Part shown: one piece after another, positions 56,648 through 64,000 of the stretch
How positions within the stretch are numbered: position 1 is the first letter of the stretch
Layout of the letters: every line of letters starts with the position of its first letter
NCBI GenBank assembly: GCA_902622575.1
Contig: CACNQJ010000006.1
Coordinates: 37,903 to 101,902 of the forward strand
Reading direction: 5' to 3'
DNA length: 64,000 bases
Source of the DNA: an uncultured Bacteroidota bacterium
GTDB taxonomy: Bacteria; Bacteroidota; Bacteroidia; Flavobacteriales; Flavobacteriaceae
Position numbers and translations under genes: made by a program
Notes under the pieces: generated by a model
Database searches by the model: none
Seen by the model: only the letters and a program-made list of their open reading frames with translations
Told to the model about the DNA's origin: nothing

Positions 56648-57515
56648 CCATCCCATCAGCTAAACCAATTCTTGGAACATATATCTCTTTAATTCCAAGT
56701 GTTTTCATAACGAAGTAATAAATTTTCCCGGCTGGCACAATAACATCAACTCTGTCGGGGTTTAGTTTTAATTTAACAAGTTTTTTAGAGTATGACATTT
56801 TTTCTAGGCTAACTAGTGTTTTTTTAAATTTTCTTCGTTCAAGTGGCTTAGTATATTTAACACCTGATATTTTGTACAACTTATTTATATTTCCACCAAT
56901 ACCAATAATTTTCAATTTTTTGAGTTCTACAGCATTTGTTTTAAGCCATAACTTAAATTCATTCCATGTAGATTCATCAACTAGTTCATTTATCAATCTT
57001 ACACCACCAATTTGGAAAGATTTTGATTTATAAAATAAAGACTTTTTATAAATGACAACTTCGGTACTTCCACCTCCCACATCAATAAAACAATAATTTT
57101 TTGACTTTCCAATATGTGCACTAATATCATTTTTTGCTACTATTTCGGACTCTTTTTTTCCACTTATAATTTGAACTTTGATACCTGTTTCTTTTTCAAG
57201 CTCAATAACGAGATTTTCTGAATTCTTAACACACCTCATAGCTGATGTAGCATAGGCTAAATATTTTTTAACATCGTTTACATCCATCAACAACTTGAAT
57301 GATTTTAATGTTGATTTCAGCTTCTTAAGATTTTTTTGGCTTATTATGCCTTTTTTAAATGAATCATCACCTAAACGCAGCTGAACTCGGTAAAGAGAGT
57401 TTTTGGTATGATGAATTTTACCATTTATTGAAAAAACATTGGAAATAAGCAATCTAATTGCATTCGAACCAATGTCAATAGTAGCTACTTTATTTATAAC
57501 AACTTTATTCTTCAA
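56631..57515 (-). CDS. ppx: Ppx/GppA-family exopolyphosphatase
   Basis: ASKHA-fold phosphatase trimming polyphosphate or pppGpp. ATIDIGSNAIRLLIS phosphate loop at the N-terminus, SAMRCVKNS, CFIDVGGGSTEVV second loop. 294 residues with the TTG at 57515, a single-domain short form. An earlier TTG (57545) would place ten extra residues inside ppk1's end and is less likely. Overlaps ppk1 by 11 bases. Confidence 0.88.
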   Translation of the reverse strand: MKNKVVINKVATIDIGSNAIRLLISNVFSINGKIHHTKNSLYRVQLRLGDDSFKKGIISQKNLKKLKSTLKSFKLLMDVNDVKKYLAYATSAMRCVKNSENLVIELEKETGIKVQIISGKKESEIVAKNDISAHIGKSKNYCFIDVGGGSTEVVIYKKSLFYKSKSFQIGGVRLINELVDESTWNEFKLWLKTNAVELKKLKIIGIGGNINKLYKISGVKYTKPLERRKFKKTLVSLEKMSYSKKLVKLKLNPDRVDVIVPAGKIYYFVMKTLGIKEIYVPRIGLADGMVKDLI

Positions 57516-59550
57516 GCTTTGATTTATAGTAATTATAAATATCAATCTGAGATCTGATTAACTTTTTACTTTTATTATTGGATTTATAACGATTTGTTGA
57601 TTCATTATTAACAATCCTTGATTTCGTATTATCTGACCAATAAATTTCAAAAATTTCTCTAATTTCTTCTTTGATGTTATTGTCTAATATAGGGCATGTA
57701 ACTTCTACCCTATTATCCAAATTCCTGGTCATCCAGTCTGCCGATGAAATATATGTTTCGTTTTTACCATTATTTTCAAAAATAAAGAAGCGTGTATGTT
57801 CTAAAAATCTATCAACAACACTAATTACCTCAATATTTTTTTCATTGTCAGGTAATAGACAGCAAATTCCACGTATTATCATTCTAATTTTAACACCTTG
57901 CCTTGAAGCTTTGTATAGCTCCTCAACCATGGCGTAGCTAGTCAAGCTATTCAATTTAATTTTGATTGAGGCTGGTAGCCCCTTTTTTGCATTTTTAATT
58001 TCACGTTTTATCATTTTTGTAAAAAATGACTGGGTATCGTATGGGGAAAGTTTTAAATGATCGTATTTAAATTTTTTATAGTTAGCGTTAAAAAATTTAA
58101 AGATTTTAGAAATATCACTTAGTATCTTTTTATCAAATGTAAATAATGTGAAGTCTGTATATATTTTAGCTGTAGATTCATTAAAGTTTCCTGTACTTAT
58201 GAAACCGAACTTTTCAATGCCATTAGGACTTTTTCTTTCAATTACACATATTTTAGCATGAACTTTTAAATTTTGAATCCCAAAAATTAGTTTTACGCCT
58301 TGCTCTTCTAATAACTTAGCGTATTTAATATTTGCTTTTTCATCAAATCTAGCCTGTAGCTCAATCTGAACAACCACTTCTTTACCATTTTTGGCAGCGT
58401 TAATTAATGCGTTAGCAACACTTGACAATTTAGAGAGTCTGTAGATTGTAATTGATATTTTATAAACACTTGGATCAATTGATGCCTCTGATAATAATCT
58501 CAAAACATATGAGAATTTATGAAATGGAGTATGTATCAAATAATCTCTTTTTTTTAGTGTTTCGAAAATATTTTTTGATAAATCAAAACCTTTTAAATCC
58601 AAGGGATTGAGTATTGAGTTAACTAAACTTTTTTTCTTCATTGAAGGAAAAGACATATAATCTCTTCTATTGTGATATTTGCCTCCAGGTATTATACTGT
58701 CAGTACTATCATCAAACTTCAACTTATCGAGGAGAAAATCTAATGTTGCCTTTTCAATCTTACTATCATAAACGAAACGTACAGGCTCACCACTAGACCT
58801 GTTCTTAAGACTTAAAGATATTTTTTCTAAATAACTTTTGGATATGTCATAAGCAAAGTCAAGCTCAGCATCTCTACTTATTTTAATCATATTTGCTTTA
58901 ATTTCTTTTGGCGAAAAAATCTCAAAAATTTCTTTTAAGTGGAATCTGATGATATCATCAATTAAAATAACATGTTTACTATTTGTATCATCAAGAACTA
59001 AAAACCTGTCAAGCTGTGTCGGTATTTTAATAAGTGCATATTTGAGCTTAGAATTTTTTGAAACGATTTTTACTGTTAAAAAAGATGATGTGTCTGGCAA
59101 GTTTGGAAATTTAGACTTTTCATCAAGAACTATAATTTCAAGTTGAGGCTGAATTTTATCAATAAAATAATTATTGACATATTTAATAAATTTTATAGGT
59201 ATGGTTTTTTCATCTACAAAAAAAATTTTTTCGGTCTCTAGTTCTTTAATAATTGAGTTTAAAGCCTTAACACTTCTATCTTGTAGCTCGATTGTTTTCT
59301 TTGTAATTTCCTTTAATAAATCTATCGCATTCAATCCATCATAAAGTTTTTTTTGTTTTTTTCCTGAAATTGCAATACGCTTAACTGTGGCATATCTTAC
59401 TTTATAGAATTCATCAAGATTGTTTGAAAAAATTCCAATAAATCTAATTCTTTCGATTAAAGGCACATTGGGGTCCTCAGCTTCCTGTAAAACTCGAGCA
59501 TTAAAATCCAACCAACTTAACTCTCTATTCTTAAAAGTGTAATCTTTCAT
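57505..59550 (-). CDS. ppk1: Polyphosphate kinase 1
   Basis: Makes inorganic polyphosphate from ATP by an autophosphorylated histidine. The ATG at 59550 gives the usual start (YTFKNRELSWLDFNARVL). His431 (LKVHAKICVIER) is the phosphoacceptor. Other core segments: HTPFHKFSYVLRLL, ITIYRLSKLSSVANAL, STGNFNESTAKIYTDF, ADWMTRNLDNRVEV. 681 residues, standard. Starts inside the sixA stop (ATGA). Confidence 0.96.
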   Translation of the reverse strand: MKDYTFKNRELSWLDFNARVLQEAEDPNVPLIERIRFIGIFSNNLDEFYKVRYATVKRIAISGKKQKKLYDGLNAIDLLKEITKKTIELQDRSVKALNSIIKELETEKIFFVDEKTIPIKFIKYVNNYFIDKIQPQLEIIVLDEKSKFPNLPDTSSFLTVKIVSKNSKLKYALIKIPTQLDRFLVLDDTNSKHVILIDDIIRFHLKEIFEIFSPKEIKANMIKISRDAELDFAYDISKSYLEKISLSLKNRSSGEPVRFVYDSKIEKATLDFLLDKLKFDDSTDSIIPGGKYHNRRDYMSFPSMKKKSLVNSILNPLDLKGFDLSKNIFETLKKRDYLIHTPFHKFSYVLRLLSEASIDPSVYKISITIYRLSKLSSVANALINAAKNGKEVVVQIELQARFDEKANIKYAKLLEEQGVKLIFGIQNLKVHAKICVIERKSPNGIEKFGFISTGNFNESTAKIYTDFTLFTFDKKILSDISKIFKFFNANYKKFKYDHLKLSPYDTQSFFTKMIKREIKNAKKGLPASIKIKLNSLTSYAMVEELYKASRQGVKIRMIIRGICCLLPDNEKNIEVISVVDRFLEHTRFFIFENNGKNETYISSADWMTRNLDNRVEVTCPILDNNIKEEIREIFEIYWSDNTKSRIVNNESTNRYKSNNKSKKLIRSQIDIYNYYKSKLEE

Positions 59551-60029
59551 CTGTATGATTTTGGAAAATAATGATTTAATTTCCCAATTGAAATTTGACT
59601 CCACAAAGATACATCAAAATCGAAAATAATTATTCCACAAGTTGGCACATGTTTGTAATCATTTGCAAGTTCTGCTGTCAAGAAACTGCATGAATTGTTG
59701 TGGGAAAACAATAAAACATTTGAATATTTATCATCAATATTTTTAATAAAGTTCAAAACATTATATCCGGTAAAATCGTAAAGTAATTCTGATTTATGAA
59801 AATCAATATTTTTAAAAGCAGATGAATGTTTTAAAAAATTCTCGTAGGTTTCAATTGTTCTTTTTGAAGTGCTTGAATATATAATTTCTGGCGACAAATT
59901 CAGCCTATCAACTAACAATGACATTACTTTAATGTCTTTCTTTCCGCGGGTTGAAATTGGTCTTAAAATATCTGGAAGATTGTGTTCCCAATCAGACTTT
60001 GCATGTCTTATAATAGTGAGTTTTTTCAT
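59547..60029 (-). CDS. sixA: Phosphohistidine phosphatase SixA-like
   Basis: A 160-residue single-domain histidine phosphatase: TIIRHAKSDWEH with catalytic His9, ISTRGKKDIKVMSLL, YSSTSKRTIETYENF, FSHNNSCSFLT carrying the second His. Overlaps pdxH and ppk1 by 4 bases each. SixA removes phosphate from phosphohistidine proteins in E. coli; next to ppk1 it could act on that enzyme, which is only a suggestion. Confidence 0.88.
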   Translation of the reverse strand: MKKLTIIRHAKSDWEHNLPDILRPISTRGKKDIKVMSLLVDRLNLSPEIIYSSTSKRTIETYENFLKHSSAFKNIDFHKSELLYDFTGYNVLNFIKNIDDKYSNVLLFSHNNSCSFLTAELANDYKHVPTCGIIIFDFDVSLWSQISIGKLNHYFPKSYR

Positions 60030-60664
60030 GGACTCAATCTATTACAGATCCAATTATTATTTTTATTTTTTTCAAATAAAATCCTATCGTGTAGTCTATT
60101 CTTTCTACCCTGCCAAAACTCAATCGAATCATAACTTACTACTATACCACCCCAATGTTTAGGCCTGATTATTTTTGATTTACTCTTCAGTACTGAACTA
60201 AATTTATCCTCGATGAATTTTCTATTAGGTATAATTTTACTTTGATCTGAGACAACGGCACCTATCTGACTATCTTTAGGTCTTGAATAGAAATATTCAT
60301 CTGATTCTTTTTCAGTTAATAATTTACAAGATCCTTTTATAATGACTTGTCTTTCGTGAGATGGCCAAAAAAAAGATAAACAAACATTTGGATTATCTGC
60401 TATGCTCTTACCTTTGTTACTGCTGTAGTTAGTGTAAAAAACAAAGCCTTTTTTTGAGAACTTTTTAAGTAAGACTACTCTATTCCTGGGTGTATTGGAG
60501 CTATCGACAGTACTTAATGTCATTGCATTAGGCTCTTTTACCTCCTTAGATTTACTTACCTCCTCAAACCAAGCTTTAAAGAGAACTAAAGGGTCCTCAT
60601 CAAGTGATTCTTTATTGAGTTTGTGTTTATCATAACTAATTCTAAGATCTGATAAATCTTTCAT
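60026..60664 (-). CDS. pdxH: Pyridoxamine 5'-phosphate oxidase
   Basis: FMN enzyme forming pyridoxal 5'-phosphate. EPNAMTLSTVDSSNTPRNRVVLLK (in parts: AMTLSTVDSS, PRNRVVLLK) binds FMN; FYTNYSSNKGKSI, SRPKDSQIGAVVSDQS and the C-terminal EFWQGRKNRLHDR are diagnostic. 212 residues. Starts 17 bases after the rnz stop. Confidence 0.95.
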   Translation of the reverse strand: MKDLSDLRISYDKHKLNKESLDEDPLVLFKAWFEEVSKSKEVKEPNAMTLSTVDSSNTPRNRVVLLKKFSKKGFVFYTNYSSNKGKSIADNPNVCLSFFWPSHERQVIIKGSCKLLTEKESDEYFYSRPKDSQIGAVVSDQSKIIPNRKFIEDKFSSVLKSKSKIIRPKHWGGIVVSYDSIEFWQGRKNRLHDRILFEKNKNNNWICNRLSP

Positions 60665-60681
60665 ATGAATAAATTTAATAT

Positions 60682-61452
60682 TTAAAAAGAATATACTTGA
60701 CCTTCCTTGGCAATAAATGTATTTGAAAAGATAGATATTGCCTCATTCTTGAATTTATTTAAATCTTTATATCTGGCTGAAAAATGTCCTAAAATTAATT
60801 TATTCGCATTTGACGTTTGTGCTATTTTTGCTGCTTCAGTTGCTGTTGAATGTTTAGTTTTTTTTGCTAAATAATCATGTTGAGATAAAAATGTTGATTC
60901 ATGATATAAGATGTTTACATCTTTTAAACTCTCACAGAGTTCAGGTAAATATGATGTGTCTGAGCAATAACCATATGATATTTTTTGATTTTCTTTTGAA
61001 CAAAATAAAAAGCCATTACATGGGATTCTGTGATTTAATTTTAGCGTTTTAACCAAAATTTCCTCATTATCAATAATATGTGAACTCTTATGACCTAATT
61101 CATAAAAATTCAATTTATAGCTTGTCCATGATTTCCCTGATTTCATCATCATGGTTATGATTTTTTTTAACCCTTTTGGACAATAAATATTTAGATCTTT
61201 TGTTCTTCCTTTTAAGTTAAAGTAGGATATTAATCCAGGTAAACCAAAATAATGGTCTCCGTGCAAGTGAGAAATGAATATATTATCAATCAAACTTAAT
61301 TTAATCTTGTACTTCCTTAATAAAAATTGAGTTCCTTCGCCGCAATCTATAAGATATAATTTATTATTGATAGTAAGTAATTGGGATGAGGGATATCTTT
61401 CAAAACCACCTGAACCTGAAAAACATCCTAATGTCCTTACAAAATTAGTCAT
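60682..61452 (-). CDS. rnz: Ribonuclease Z, short form
   Basis: Metallo-beta-lactamase-fold endonuclease maturing tRNA 3' ends. LIDCGEGTQ precedes the metal motif HLHGDH (62-67); YGYCSDTSYLP, LYHESTFLSQ, HSTATEAAKIA and LILGHFSARY complete the tRNase Z core. 256 residues, about 45 fewer than the usual 300: the stretch between NGFLFCSKE and ISYGYCSDT that normally holds a long loop is nearly absent. Starts within the stop of the preceding small gene (TAATG). Confidence 0.9.
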   Translation of the reverse strand: MTNFVRTLGCFSGSGGFERYPSSQLLTINNKLYLIDCGEGTQFLLRKYKIKLSLIDNIFISHLHGDHYFGLPGLISYFNLKGRTKDLNIYCPKGLKKIITMMMKSGKSWTSYKLNFYELGHKSSHIIDNEEILVKTLKLNHRIPCNGFLFCSKENQKISYGYCSDTSYLPELCESLKDVNILYHESTFLSQHDYLAKKTKHSTATEAAKIAQTSNANKLILGHFSARYKDLNKFKNEAISIFSNTFIAKEGQVYSF

Positions 61453-61742
61453 TAACTAATCAATCTTTCAATTTCTTCAATTTGGATTATATCAACAGCT
61501 TCTTGAAAAGTGGGTACAACGGAAAACAAATGATTTTCATCTTTATGTTTTTTAGATATTAAAACAATAGATTTTAGTGATTTTTTCTTAAAATTATTTA
61601 AAAAACTAAATAGTTCCACTGATGAAAAATCATGCTCAAGTTCAATTATCATGTTACTTTCTAAATTTTTCATAAAATCCCTCTTTAATTCTTTTAATGA
61701 AAAATTATTTTTAATAATAAATCTTACGTAGTTTTTACTCAT
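61452..61742 (-). CDS. Conserved Flavobacteriia protein between pyrB and rnz
   Basis: A 96-residue cytosolic protein with a repeating beta-alpha pattern resembling a STAS-type fold and the C-terminal phrase VVPTFQEAVDIIQIEEIERL, which I recognise in proteins placed beside rnz in related genomes. Some of those are misnamed ribonuclease Z; no metal motif exists here. It overlaps pyrB by 4 bases and rnz by 1, so it is translated in step with both. Function unknown. Confidence 0.75.
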   Translation of the reverse strand: MSKNYVRFIIKNNFSLKELKRDFMKNLESNMIIELEHDFSSVELFSFLNNFKKKSLKSIVLISKKHKDENHLFSVVPTFQEAVDIIQIEEIERLIS

Positions 61743-62665
61743 AATTTTCCAGCAAGCAAGTACATAACTGCCATTCTAACGGCAACACCATTTTCAACTT
61801 GATCAAGTATGACTGTTTTTCCTGAATCAATAACATCGCTGTTTAATTCAACTCCTCTATTTATTGGTCCTGGATGAGTAATGACAATTTCTTTATCAAT
61901 GGACTTAAGCCTTTGAAGATCTAATCCAAATTGAGTCGAATACTCTCTTGTTGTGGGGAAGAAACTGTCTCGCATTCTCTCATTTTGTATCCTTAACATG
62001 CTAGCCACATCACACCATTTTAAACCTACATCAAAATTAGATTCATAGGCAACATCTAAATCATTAATATATTTTGGAATTAAACTTTTTGGGCCACACA
62101 CTTTAACTTCAGCTCCCAATTTTTTATAAATGAAAATATTTGAAAGTGCCACTCTGGAGTGCATAATATCACCAGTTATAAGAATTTTTTTATTGCTTAA
62201 TGATCCAAATCTTTCACGAAGTGTAAATGCATCGAGTAAAGCTTGGGTAGGATGCTCATGACACCCATCACCGGCATTGATTATACATGAATCCACGTTA
62301 TTTGAAAGAAAAACGCTAGCACCAGGGCTGGGATGTCGCATAACTACCATATCAACTTTCATTGAAAGAATATTATTTACAGTATCCGCCAAGGTTTCAC
62401 CTTTCTTTATTGATGAGCCAGATGAGCTGAAGTTTACTATATCTGCTGATAGTCTTTTTTGGGCAAGTTCAAAAGAAATTTTGGTCCTTGTACTATTTTC
62501 AAAAAAGAGATTGGCGATAGTTATATCTCGCAAACTAGGTACTTTTTTTATTTTTCTATTAATGACCTCTTTGAAATTATCAGATGTTTCAAAAATTAAA
62601 TTAATATCATTTTCTGAAATGTACTTAATACCCAATAAGTTAGAAACACTAAGTTTTTTTTCCAT
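61739..62665 (-). CDS. pyrB: Aspartate carbamoyltransferase catalytic subunit
   Basis: Second step of pyrimidine synthesis. The carbamoyl-phosphate motif STRT is at 58-61, with HPTQALLD and HPGPINRGVEL further on. The ATG at 62665 gives a usual-length 308-residue protein; an in-frame start 14 codons upstream lies within pyrR. Overlaps the pyrR end by 17 bases. Confidence 0.95.
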   Translation of the reverse strand: MEKKLSVSNLLGIKYISENDINLIFETSDNFKEVINRKIKKVPSLRDITIANLFFENSTRTKISFELAQKRLSADIVNFSSSGSSIKKGETLADTVNNILSMKVDMVVMRHPSPGASVFLSNNVDSCIINAGDGCHEHPTQALLDAFTLRERFGSLSNKKILITGDIMHSRVALSNIFIYKKLGAEVKVCGPKSLIPKYINDLDVAYESNFDVGLKWCDVASMLRIQNERMRDSFFPTTREYSTQFGLDLQRLKSIDKEIVITHPGPINRGVELNSDVIDSGKTVILDQVENGVAVRMAVMYLLAGKL

Positions 62666-63212
62666 CTTTTTTAAATATATATACTGCATCCTCTCCATCA
62701 AATTCACTCCATTTGACAGTCAATCGCTGATTATTTATAGAATCTACCTGAATTCCGCAATAATCTGGTTGAATTGGAAGATGTCTTGAAAATCTTCTAT
62801 CAATCAAAGTCAATAATTCAACTTTCCTAGGTCTGCCAAAAGATTGTATAGCTGATAGTGCTGCTCTAATGCTTCGTCCTGTATATAAAACATCATCGAT
62901 GAGAATTACTGTTTTATCCTCAACAATAAAGTCAATTGCTGTCTTATTAGCATGCAAAATTTTATCACCTCGACCAAAATCATCTCTGAAAAAAGTAACA
63001 TCTAAAAAACCAATATCTACATTATTAATTGAGTAGTTTTTTTGAATTAATTTTTTTAATTTTTTTGATAAAATCGTTCCGCGGGGTTGTAGTCCAATTA
63101 AAACAACATCAGAAAAATCGTCATGTTTTTCAAATAGTTGACTAGCTAATCGATTAAGAATTAATGAAAGTTTTGAAGCGTTTAAGATTTTTTTGTTGTT
63201 CAGCACGCTCAT
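62649..63212 (-). CDS. pyrR: PyrR-family protein (uracil phosphoribosyltransferase / pyr regulator)
   Basis: Phosphoribosyltransferase fold with PRPP loop VILIDDVLYTGRSIRAAL, LIGLQPRGTILSKKL and GRPRKVELLTLIDRRFSRHLPIQPDYCG (conserved blocks: LLTLIDRR, LPIQPDYCG). 187 residues. First gene of the long minus-strand run. Only 38 bases separate it from the upstream gene, leaving no room for the attenuator hairpins PyrR controls in Firmicutes. Confidence 0.92.
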   Translation of the reverse strand: MSVLNNKKILNASKLSLILNRLASQLFEKHDDFSDVVLIGLQPRGTILSKKLKKLIQKNYSINNVDIGFLDVTFFRDDFGRGDKILHANKTAIDFIVEDKTVILIDDVLYTGRSIRAALSAIQSFGRPRKVELLTLIDRRFSRHLPIQPDYCGIQVDSINNQRLTVKWSEFDGEDAVYIFKKDGKKT

Positions 63213-63219
63213 TAAAGTG

Positions 63220-63227
63220 CAAATGTA
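63220..63227 (-). promoter_or_regulatory. -7 box abutting pyrR start
   Basis: TACATTTG on the minus strand, 7 bases before the pyrR ATG; a TTG lies 17 bases upstream (63245-63247). Confidence 0.5.
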
Positions 63228-63250
63228 AACAAATTTTATAAATTCAAAAT

Positions 63251-64000
63251 TTAAGCAGTAATTCTCTCAGAAATCTTTTTATAGTGTCCATCACGCAATT
63301 TATCTCTTATAGCAAGAAATGAATTAAGAGTTTCTTTAATATCGTCCATGGTATGTGCTGCAGTTGGAATCAATCTTAGAAGGATTAGTCCTTTAGGAAT
63401 AACAGGATAAACAACAATTGAGCAAAAAATATTGTGCTTTTCTCTTAGGTCTTTAACCAAAACCATTGCTTCTGGCACATCACCTTTAAGAAATACAGGT
63501 GTTACACAACTTTTTGTAGTTCCAATATCAAAACCGTGTTCCACTAAGCCTGTTTGGAGTGCTTTAACATTCTTCCACAGTTTTTCTCTGTGTTGTGGTT
63601 CATTTTTTAGAATTTCGAGACGCTTTAAAGCTCCAATGACCAGTTGCATTTGTAATGATTTTGCAAACATTTGAGAACGCATGTTGTATTTTAAAAATTT
63701 AATTACACTCTTTGAACCAGCAACAAAAGCGCCAGTTGAGGCCAATGATTTAGCAAATGTGGCAAAATAAACATCAATATCATCCTGAACATTCTGCTCA
63801 TCACCCACACCAGAACCATCGCTTCCTAGGGTGCCAAATCCGTGTGCATCATCAACCAACAACCTGAAGTTGTACTTTTTCTTAAGTTCTACAATCTCCT
63901 TTATTTTTCCTTGTTCACCTCTCATTCCAAAAACTCCTTCAGAAATAACTAATATTCCTCCACCAGTTTTTTCTGTGATGTTTTGTGCTCTAATCAGATT
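63251..64000 (-). CDS. Serine palmitoyltransferase-like alpha-oxoamine synthase (5' end outside window)
   Basis: PLP-dependent condensing enzyme for sphingolipid bases, common in Bacteroidota. The frame stays open to base 64000, reading ISEGVFGMRGEQGK at the edge, so the N-terminal part is missing. The PLP Lys is in YFATFAKSLASTGAF; LVDDAHGFGTLG binds the cofactor. The differences from kbl at 30203 (TFAKSL versus TLGKAL, MRSQMFAKSLQ) favour the Spt branch over glycine acetyltransferase. Confidence 0.85.
   Translation of the reverse strand, partial: NLIRAQNITEKTGGGILVISEGVFGMRGEQGKIKEIVELKKKYNFRLLVDDAHGFGTLGSDGSGVGDEQNVQDDIDVYFATFAKSLASTGAFVAGSKSVIKFLKYNMRSQMFAKSLQMQLVIGALKRLEILKNEPQHREKLWKNVKALQTGLVEHGFDIGTTKSCVTPVFLKGDVPEAMVLVKDLREKHNIFCSIVVYPVIPKGLILLRLIPTAAHTMDDIKETLNSFLAIRDKLRDGHYKKISERITA

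Overview
The window reads as an ordinary stretch of chromosome from a low-GC member of the Flavobacteriia, probably marine. The support is a SusC/SusD pair, Bacteroidota-type promoter boxes (TAnnTTTG), absence of clear Shine-Dalgarno sites, many short lipoprotein signals, and gene neighbourhoods typical of this class: parA-parB-DUF5683-dapB-lepB-wbqC, tamB/tsaD back to back, and lptD/amidase/mlaD. I see no prophage, insertion sequence, plasmid gene or CRISPR array. Coding density is very high, and no gap over 300 bases lacks a gene.

Layout. 1-2942: C-terminal half of a SusC-type porin plus its SusD lipoprotein, closed by a hairpin terminator. 3007-5070: secreted penicillin-acylase-family hydrolase. 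5074-13235 (minus): bshA (bacillithiol), a NagZ-like GH3 and a beta-lactamase-like domain split at an A10 run, a conserved small protein, a glutaryl-CoA-dehydrogenase-like flavoenzyme, a HAD protein, mlaD and a cell-wall amidase; lptD and ridA run divergently. 16277-21518 (minus): MFS transporter, Gfo/Idh oxidoreductase, pfkA, gap and a GlcNAc-kinase-like protein. 21558-28626: tamB, then tsaD-rsmE and a PerM-type permease. 28675-31390: tRNA-Ser, a compact SerK-like protein, and the threonine-degrading pair tdh/kbl. 31419-34232: xylAB. 34337-40042: tRNA-Arg and a tight four-gene exported operon (GH20, DUF1080, two Tat-type Gfo/Idh oxidoreductases) that looks like an oxidative glycoside-cleavage cassette. 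40031-47411: assorted envelope and housekeeping genes, trxB, and two tRNA-Pro genes interleaved with two paralogous NTF2-like lipoproteins. 47458-54614 (plus): sugar dehydrogenase, udk, ftsB-like, parAB, DUF5683, dapB, lepB, wbqC. 54617-54898: RNase P RNA (minus). 54965-56647: dnaX. 56631-63212 (minus): an eight-gene run pyrR-pyrB-small protein-rnz-pdxH-sixA-ppk1-ppx. 63251-64000: partial serine palmitoyltransferase.

The observations I rate highest are these. A poly-A-interrupted GH3/beta-lactamase fusion may be expressed through slippage. A SerK-like gene of about 146 codons sits directly behind tRNA-Ser and beside threonine/glycine genes. The oxidative glycoside operon has one-base spacers. 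TAnnTTTG boxes lie 3-7 bases before several start codons, suggesting leaderless mRNAs, with the RNase P RNA 5' end as an internal calibration. An acyl-CoA dehydrogenase has Gln where the catalytic Glu is expected. Family assignments come from reading motifs by eye; no database search was run.
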